64,000 nucleotides of DNA from assembly GCA_021847105.1 (NCBI GenBank), contig JAJZUT010000003.1, forward strand, positions 168,981-232,980, in the 5' to 3' direction. Shown piece after piece: positions 58,945 to 64,000 of this stretch (position 1 is the first letter of the stretch; each line of letters opens with the position of its first letter). Below the pieces are notes generated by a model that saw only the letters and a program-made list of their open reading frames with translations, ran no database searches and had not been told where the DNA came from. The DNA is from Pseudomonadota bacterium. Lineage in GTDB: Bacteria; Pseudomonadota; Gammaproteobacteria; Steroidobacterales; Steroidobacteraceae. Both the position numbers and the translations under genes were made by a program.

Positions 58945-59238
58945 ATGGCCGCGTACTTCACCCCACAGGCGGAAATCGACCTAGAAGAGATCGGCGACTA
59001 CATCGCGCTGGATAACCCGAGGCGCGCGGTGACATTCATCCAAGAAATTCGGCGACACTGCGCGAAAATCGCCGATGCCCCAATGAGCTATTTGGCGCGC
59101 CCGGACCTCGGTGACGCCATCCGCATCTGCGTGCATGGGAATTACCTCGTCGTGTTCGAGCCGTTCTCGGATGGTGCTCTCATCCTGCGCATCCTCCATG
59201 GCGCACGGCATCTGCCCGGAATATTAGGCAGTCAGTGA
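58945..59238 (+). CDS. parE: ParE-type toxin (RelE/ParE superfamily)
   Basis: 97 aa. AAYFTPQAEIDLEEIGDYIA is the family N terminus. GRPDL-like ARPDLGDAIRICVHGNYLVVFEP and ILRILHGARH complete the fold. ParE toxins poison DNA gyrase. Zero-base spacing to parD indicates coupled translation. It probably stabilises the island. Confidence 0.92.
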   Translation: MAAYFTPQAEIDLEEIGDYIALDNPRRAVTFIQEIRRHCAKIADAPMSYLARPDLGDAIRICVHGNYLVVFEPFSDGALILRILHGARHLPGILGSQ

Positions 59239-59533
59239 CCGAGGATGCTGGCCCCGGACTCGACTGAACAAGCAACTCAATCGCGCCAGCCGCGAACTTT
59301 TTCGGAGCACGGCAACGTCCAATTGCGAATGACTCGTCGTGCATCCGGGAATCAAAGTCGAGATGCCGTCTACGGCGATGCGAGGTGTCACCGCATGGAC
59401 AAGCGGGGGCGCTCACCATCTGGGCTGGGGGTACAACGCAGGTATTACGGAGACCGGTGGGGGTATGGCCTGGGGGTACTATTAGCCGCAGACCCGCCGC
59501 ATGGCATTGCAATTCAATTACTTGTGCCTGCCT
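59239..59533. other. Non-coding right end of the island with integrase arm-type repeats
   Basis: TGGGGGTAC at 59426-59434, TGGGGGTAT at 59458-59466 and TGGGGGTAC at 59471-59479 are direct copies; the last two are 13 bp apart. They lie 55-108 bp inside the attR-like repeat. Similar G-rich repeats accompany att sites of P4-type tyrosine integrases. No gene is supported here. Confidence 0.6.
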
Positions 59534-59553
59534 TTCGACTCCGACCTCGGGCA
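59534..59553 (+). repeat. attR-like copy of the tRNA-Leu 3' end
   Basis: Exact 20-bp direct repeat of 55988-56007. The flanking bases differ from those at the tRNA, so the identity is limited to this block, as expected for an attachment core. Confidence 0.75.
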
Positions 59554-60146
59554 GACCCAGTACAGCCGACGGTGCTGTAGATTAAGTGCTCAGTATTTGG
59601 CGCTCAATCGCACAGCACAAATCACCACCGGTACAGTGCCTAGTCGGCGCCTTACACCTGCTAGCAGTATCGCCGTCCTAATCCCGTTGATCGGGGAACA
59701 GCCCCGGCATCGAGCGTGACGCCAGCACCACCCGGGAAAGCAAGCCGCAATGGCGATCAGCCGCTCACGGAAATCTCCACACCCGTGTCAAACAGCGCGA
59801 ACATCACGTGTCGCGCCCCTCGGCCCCCGGGTGCCGATGATGGCGGCGGCAAGGTCTCGCCGCGGTCGATACGCCCGGCTGGCGTCAGGCCGCTACCGCT
59901 TCGGCTTTGAACTCAGCGCTGTGCCGGCGCCGGCGGCGCCGCCCTGTGGTCGCAGTATTTACGTACCCACTCCATCTTTAGTAGACGCGCATGCTGTTGT
60001 CTTGCCGCCTAAAAACGCAGGCGCGTTGCCCGGATGTTTACCGTCCAGCACCGATCATTGCGGATAACACACAGTGCCGCCGCCTGCGAAAACCTCGACG
60101 AGCGAACCTACCCGCCTACCCCACACAGTCCGAGATCATGTGCTGC
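59554..60146. other. Intergenic region, no gene supported
   Basis: 593 bases between the attR-like repeat and the retropepsin-like gene. Open frames on both strands are short and without domain-like sequence. It looks like decayed accessory DNA. Confidence 0.5.
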
Positions 60147-61073
60147 CTAACTACGCTTCGCTCCGTCGCTCTCGGGCAGATCAAGACACAGCTCGTGATG
60201 CGCATCGTCGAACGTTATGGTTCCCTTGTCCCAGAGCGGCACGCCCAGAGACCCATCCGCGATTCCGAGTTGAAATGCTTTGACATGCCTGGACAAGCCA
60301 ATGGTCAGATTTTTGAATTTGTGTTTCCCCACTATCATTTTTGCAATACGGACCGACTTGCCTTCGACCCGACCGCCCGTGCCAGTCCCGATACGCACTC
60401 GCACACCTCGCTTCTCGAGCGCTCGCCCCTCTGCGGTATTCAGAAATGGCCCACCCACTACCGCCGCCCAGTACCGAGTCCCGAGGTCCACAATCATATG
60501 CAGTATTTTGGGACGCGCCGAAGGCGTTGCTTGCAGCGTGACGGCGACGACAGGAACTCCTGCTGCCAAGTTCACCGGAATCGGATCCGCACAAGCGGCT
60601 TTGGCACCCGGGGCAAGAAACGTGATGCGTCGTTTCGGATAATTGATTCTCAATGCTCGCCGCTCGAACGCGGGCCGTCCCAGTATGACGTCGAATGGGA
60701 AGCCGCTTGCAGAGCTCAGGTGATTGAGATCCAACGCCACCCCGGCCACATGCGTCAGCCGCTCCGGCCCGAAGTCCAACTGATCGATCGTTACCGGATA
60801 CACCCGTTCTGCGACAGCGCCGCCCCCGGCCGCCGTGCCGACCATCTTACCTGGCCGCATTCCCAGCGACAGCGCAAACCTTCGATCCACTGCGAGCGCG
60901 GCAGTGCCGCTATCGAGCGTGCCCCCCACCTTGTGACCGTTCAGGACAACGGGAAATCGAATGATGTTATCTGTCAGATGAAAGGTGAGAGTAGCGGTGT
61001 GGCGTGCACCTGCCAGAGCACACGTTGCCTGTAGGGCTAGTACGCATGAGATACCTACGATGCCTTTTCGCAC
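60147..61073 (-). CDS. Exported retropepsin-like aspartyl protease family protein
   Basis: 308 aa from a GTG at 61073 with AAGGAG six bases before it. A signal peptide (GIVGISCVLALQATCALAGA) is followed by two retropepsin-like halves. The first has GTLDSGTAALAV, with DSG in place of the common DTG, and FDVILGRPAF. The second has MIVDLGTRYWAAV and GSLGVPLWD. Such proteins are periplasmic, and their activity is often unproven. Whether the DLG half is active is doubtful. Confidence 0.8.
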   Translation of the reverse strand: MRKGIVGISCVLALQATCALAGARHTATLTFHLTDNIIRFPVVLNGHKVGGTLDSGTAALAVDRRFALSLGMRPGKMVGTAAGGGAVAERVYPVTIDQLDFGPERLTHVAGVALDLNHLSSASGFPFDVILGRPAFERRALRINYPKRRITFLAPGAKAACADPIPVNLAAGVPVVAVTLQATPSARPKILHMIVDLGTRYWAAVVGGPFLNTAEGRALEKRGVRVRIGTGTGGRVEGKSVRIAKMIVGKHKFKNLTIGLSRHVKAFQLGIADGSLGVPLWDKGTITFDDAHHELCLDLPESDGAKRS

Positions 61074-61322
61074 ATTTAACTCCTTATGAAGCTGAAGTCG
61101 CATATACCGGTCTGGTGGCCCGGAAATTCAGAAATGACAACGCTGTCTTTTCGACACGTGGTTAACCGACACAGCCAAAATCGGCGTGCGGTCTAGCAAC
61201 CCGAATGCCACGCCAGAAAGCTGATGGCCACAACCATTTGAGAGCTCGGGCCGCGATCAATGCGGTACGGCGGTTGGCGCGAATCGGCTTCATACAGCTT
61301 GGCTCGCGTGTAGACGCTGCGG

Positions 61323-61754
61323 TCAAAACGGCTTTGCGACGGCAAGGAGTGCGATCGCAACGACCGAGACGAGAATGACGGTGATCTGTAGCGTCTGCGC
61401 AGGCGGCGTCGCGGATGTGCCCGAGAGGCGGCGCAGCGTACCGGATTGGATGCCGTGCAGGGCCGACAATGCCACGACAAAGATGAGCTTCAGTTGGAGC
61501 CAGCCGGCGGTGAACCACCCATCGCAGAGCGCAAGGGTGAGGCCGAGGCCCCAGACGACGAGCAGTGCAGGTGTGGTTAGCCTTCGATCCCATATCCGAA
61601 ATGCCCTCACGGTGCGATTCCGGTCGGCAACATTGTCCGGCCCCTGCCCGAGGACCGCCAAGAACACCGTCTCGGCAATCAAGCCGCCGATGAAGATCAG
61701 CGCCGCGGCGACGTGTAGTCCCTTCAGCCAGGGGTAGATCTGCGCGAACGTCAT
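61323..61754 (-). CDS. CopD-like multi-pass membrane protein
   Basis: 143 aa from ATG 61754, overlapping the upstream stop as ATGA. Four hydrophobic segments include LKGLHVAAALIFIGGLIAE, with a membrane histidine, and LLVVWGLGLTLAL. The pattern resembles CopD/HemJ-type haem or copper membrane proteins, a weak match. It is the last gene of a three-gene TetR-controlled set. Confidence 0.7.
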   Translation of the reverse strand: MTFAQIYPWLKGLHVAAALIFIGGLIAETVFLAVLGQGPDNVADRNRTVRAFRIWDRRLTTPALLVVWGLGLTLALCDGWFTAGWLQLKLIFVVALSALHGIQSGTLRRLSGTSATPPAQTLQITVILVSVVAIALLAVAKPF

Positions 61755-62107
61755 GATGCGCCGGTGAGCGATGCGGCACGCTTGCGCAGGAACGCCGGGG
61801 TCGTGAAGCCCGCGAATGGTATGAATGCCGTCACGAAGAGCCGGGCGGCCGCACGGGACGACCAACCGCCGCCGGAAACGGTTTGCAAGGCTGTCCATAC
61901 GTACGTCAGGAAGGCCAAGCCGTGCAGCGGCCCGAGGATCTGCACTGCGAGCGGGTCATGCCCCAAGTACTTCAGCGGCACCGCAATGCTCACCAGCGCC
62001 GCGAGGGTGGTTGCCTCCAGCATCGAAAGGAGTTCGAGTCGTCGCAACTGCATCAGTTCCAGATGCAGCGCGTCATCGCAGTGTGGCTGCGTCGCTTCGA
62101 GCGTCAC
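61751..62107 (-). CDS. DUF3817 family membrane protein
   Basis: 118 aa. The DUF3817 pattern is seen in LLSMLEATTLAALVSIAVPL, GPLHGLAFLTYVWTAL and FVTAFIPFAGF. It is an integral membrane protein of unknown function. The start overlaps the tetR stop by 4 bp, indicating coupled translation. Confidence 0.85.
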   Translation of the reverse strand: MTLEATQPHCDDALHLELMQLRRLELLSMLEATTLAALVSIAVPLKYLGHDPLAVQILGPLHGLAFLTYVWTALQTVSGGGWSSRAAARLFVTAFIPFAGFTTPAFLRKRAASLTGAS

Positions 62108-62721
62108 GCTCGTGTTTCCGTGAGTTGCACGTCAGGGGCTCCGGCGCGCCCGAGCAATGCGTCAACTGCGCGTTTCGCGCGCGTTGTAGCGGTTGGATCC
62201 CGGAGAAATCGGCTCGCCACATGATGGCTCAAGTAAATTCCGCACAGCTCCCAAACGAACTGGTCGATATCGAGGTCCTGGCGCAGGTCACCCAGTTCCA
62301 CCGCTTCCCGCGTCAATCCCGCGAGCAAGCCACGCCAACGCTGCTCGAGCAGCGCCACGTGCTCGCGAACCGGTCCCGGCCGATCGTCCAACTCGAACAA
62401 TGCGGCTGCGACCGGGCACCCGCCGTGCAGTCCTGCGCGCACGCTCCAGCCGAGCCAGAGTTCGATGAGGACCCGCAATCGTGTCAGTCCCGGAGCCGCT
62501 TGCAGGGCCGGCACGAGAACCGTGCGGCGCGCAAGTTCCGTACCAGCCTCGAGTAGAGCGATCTCGAGCTGGTCTTTCGATCGTACGTGAGCAAACAGAC
62601 CGCTCTTGGACAACCCGGCTGCGTTCGCGACCCTCCCTAGCGAGAGTCCGGACAACCCATCCTGGCTGAGCAGGTCAAGTCCCGCATCCAGCAGACGGGC
62701 CCTAGTGTCGATCGCGCTCAT
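62104..62721 (-). CDS. TetR family transcriptional regulator
   Basis: 205 aa. The DNA-binding domain reads TRARLLDAGLDLLSQDGLSG and AAGLSKSGLFAHVRSKDQL. A C-terminal ligand domain follows. It heads the operon with the DUF3817 and CopD-like membrane genes. A perfect 22-bp palindrome lies 10 bp upstream of its start, so autoregulation is very likely. The inducer is unknown. Confidence 0.92.
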   Translation of the reverse strand: MSAIDTRARLLDAGLDLLSQDGLSGLSLGRVANAAGLSKSGLFAHVRSKDQLEIALLEAGTELARRTVLVPALQAAPGLTRLRVLIELWLGWSVRAGLHGGCPVAAALFELDDRPGPVREHVALLEQRWRGLLAGLTREAVELGDLRQDLDIDQFVWELCGIYLSHHVASRFLRDPTATTRAKRAVDALLGRAGAPDVQLTETRA

Positions 62722-62730
62722 GTGAGAAAA

Positions 62731-62752
62731 ATAGCACGACCGGTCGTGCTAT
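62731..62752. promoter_or_regulatory. Perfect 22-bp palindrome, TetR operator
   Basis: Each 11-bp arm is ATAGCACGACC read from its own end, with no spacer. It lies immediately before the tetR start and has the length and symmetry of a TetR-family operator. Confidence 0.8.
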
Positions 62753-62765
62753 GCAATTCCATCTG

Positions 62766-63080
62766 TCAGAGGATGCACCGTCGATGGCATACCGGGCGTG
62801 TTGCACGTCCTGCGGAGCGTCTCTCCGGCGCCCCGGCCTTACGGTCAGCGCCGACGGGAAAGCATGCCGCAGGGGTACGCACCTGCTCGACGATGCCCGA
62901 TCGGCGTTCCCGCTCCCTGGACAGGACGTCTGCGAGGAAGGGCTCCACGACTCCGGAGAGATTGCCCGTAACGCCTTTGGGCTCCTCAACAAGGTCATCG
63001 CTCAGCGTGAGATTGACCGGAGGCTTGCGCGCTGTACTGGCGCAGCTACGCTGCGCTCGCATACGTTTGGTGATGGTCAA
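62766..63080 (-). pseudogene. CcdA-like antitoxin remnant
   Basis: The stretch 62901-63028 encodes PPVNLTLSDDLVEE and TGNLSGVVEPFLADVLSRER, which closely follow the CcdA antitoxin N-terminal DNA-binding pattern. The C-terminal part that should bind CcdB is unlike the family, and no ccdB follows. A decayed antitoxin gene is the likeliest reading, though a divergent intact one cannot be excluded. Confidence 0.5.
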
Positions 63081-63374
63081 TGCGCATTGCTCGGAGGCCC
63101 CATCGACACATCCAGGAACAACACTTCAGCTGTATCCCACCCGATGGCCGGTATGGAGAGTTTCAGATTGCGGCCTCAAGGGCAGCTTTTGGGTGGAACG
63201 TGCGAGATCAGCAGCCCGAGTCCCACGGGCCCCGCAGCGCGATGCCCGGAGCCCCAACGCCGGACACGCCGTGTCCACAGGCGGCAGCGCTCGGGGCCGG
63301 TAGAGGCTCGATCTCCGCGCCCCAGCGTGATCCTGCGCGGACCGCGGCGGTCGGCGCGGGATTATCACGCAATG

Positions 63375-63992
63375 TCAATTCCCTTTTACCTTTGAGGCGC
63401 CGTCTTCTGCACTGACGGATTGCAGATCGGCCCTGATTTCCCGAATCGCCTCTAGCCACCGTTTGAGCGCGGCGTCGTGCCACTCGAATTTGCTGGGCAG
63501 ATATGGCCTGACCTCCTGGTGATACCTAGACTCAAGAATGTCCGGGTCAATGAGTCCGGCTTGCGCGAGACCACGAACATCTTGGCTGTCACGCCGGTTG
63601 TTGCGCTCGATCTTCGAGAGCGCCAGATCATGAGCTTCGAGGCCAAATAGCCGCAGGTTCTTCCAGTGGACTTGTGGATACACGGCCACTAGGCGCTGCT
63701 GGTAGTCGCACGGTGGCGTGGAGATGCCAACGTACTGGACATACATCTTCTGTTGCCTGTGAAATGCAGTGCCCTTTCCGGCCAAAGATTCAATGTTGAT
63801 TGGCGCAGACTGTGCAATATCGATGGCTGATAGGAAGTCGAGGTCTTCAGTCGGCGTATCTCGCTGGATGCGGTAGGTGTGTTCTACCATGAAGCCGCCA
63901 AGACAGTGGATCTCCACCGGCGTTCCGACCACCGCATCAAGCGCTGCGAGGAACGACGCCCACGGCTCAGGCGGCCTGTCTTTCGCTGACAT
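63375..63992 (-). CDS. Nucleotidyltransferase-like (DUF6036/AbiEii-type) protein
   Basis: 205 aa. HCLGGFMVEHTY followed by TPTEDLDFLSAI resembles the GG...DxD nucleotidyltransferase pattern. AHDLALSKIERNNRRDSQDVR is the conserved second block of this family. Related proteins are toxins or orphan members of AbiE/MNT-type systems. Any partner gene would lie upstream, beyond the right edge. Only 8 bases precede the ATG in the window. Confidence 0.7.
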   Translation of the reverse strand: MSAKDRPPEPWASFLAALDAVVGTPVEIHCLGGFMVEHTYRIQRDTPTEDLDFLSAIDIAQSAPINIESLAGKGTAFHRQQKMYVQYVGISTPPCDYQQRLVAVYPQVHWKNLRLFGLEAHDLALSKIERNNRRDSQDVRGLAQAGLIDPDILESRYHQEVRPYLPSKFEWHDAALKRWLEAIREIRADLQSVSAEDGASKVKGN

Positions 63993-64000
63993 ACGTCAGA

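Larger units (their letters stand above)
56008..59553. mobile_element. tRNA-Leu-associated integrated island remnant (about 3.5 kb)
   Basis: The segment is bounded by the exact 20-bp direct repeat of the tRNA 3' end. Its base composition is visibly lower in GC than the flanks. It carries an alpha/beta hydrolase, a broken MerR-family gene and a ParD-ParE toxin-antitoxin pair. Three TGGGGGTA repeats stand beside the right copy. No integrase gene is recognisable, so the element has probably lost it or used one in trans. The right border could be one of several if further copies exist outside the window. Confidence 0.7.

Noticed and set aside
59245..59580. Possible integrase remnant beside the right att copy
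   Set aside because: Frames here lack the Arg-His-x-x-Arg and Tyr motifs of tyrosine integrases; only the G-rich repeats and att copy are supported.
62751..63395. 214-codon plus-strand frame at the right end
   Set aside because: No domain-like content; it runs antisense to the CcdA-like remnant and has a composition unlike a protein.

Overview
The window is high-GC (about two thirds G+C by eye) gammaproteobacterial chromosome. The syntenies ndk-rlmN-pilF-rodZ-hisS-yfgM-bamB-der and queA-tgt-yajC-secD-secF, together with TonB-dependent receptors paired with sugar genes and LacI regulators, point to the Lysobacterales/Nevskiales/Steroidobacterales side of the class. The species cannot be named from the sequence alone.

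Layout. (1) 1-11.6 kb is a carbohydrate locus: sugar porter (cut by the window edge), GH27 alpha-galactosidase, flavin-dependent halogenase-like protein, TonB receptor, ROK fructokinase, GH13 sucrose phosphorylase, MFS transporter and LacI regulator. A shared LacI-type operator (TGCAATCGnnTGTA) sits twice, 22 bp apart, before the receptor gene and once on the promoter between sucrose phosphorylase and the MFS gene. The enzymes together predict use of sucrose and raffinose-type galactosides. (2) 11.7-16.7 kb has two GGDEF/EAL proteins. (3) 17-24.5 kb has a second TonB receptor, a DedA-PAP2-LssY membrane protein, a universal stress protein, tRNA-Ser(CGA) and mltF. (4) 24.5-36.4 kb has tadA-xseA, guaB-guaA, a formyltransferase, small membrane proteins, a HAD phosphatase, an ArsR/SRPBCC pair, tag and a glutaryl-CoA dehydrogenase. 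(5) 36.4-46.2 kb is the minus-strand housekeeping run from iscS to der, in which the cysteine desulfurase carries a degenerate IscU-like C-terminal domain. (6) 46.3-55.6 kb has a DsrE-like protein, trmJ, an amino-acid permease, suhB, secF, secD, yajC, tgt and queA.

(7) 55.7-59.6 kb is the most unusual part. A tRNA-Leu(CAA) gene is split in its anticodon by a 231-nt group I intron whose core resembles the Azoarcus tRNA-Ile intron. The last 20 nt of the tRNA body are repeated at 59534-59553. Between the copies lies a roughly 3.5-kb lower-GC island with no recognisable integrase: an alpha/beta hydrolase with integron-cassette-like borders, a MerR-family gene broken by a 7-bp tandem repeat, and a ParD-ParE pair. 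Three TGGGGGTA repeats next to the right copy look like integrase arm sites. (8) 59.6-64 kb is accessory in character: a retropepsin-like protein, a TetR/DUF3817/CopD-like operon with a perfect palindromic operator, a ccdA-like remnant and a nucleotidyltransferase-like gene at the right edge.

No CRISPR array, rRNA gene, transposase or complete prophage was seen.
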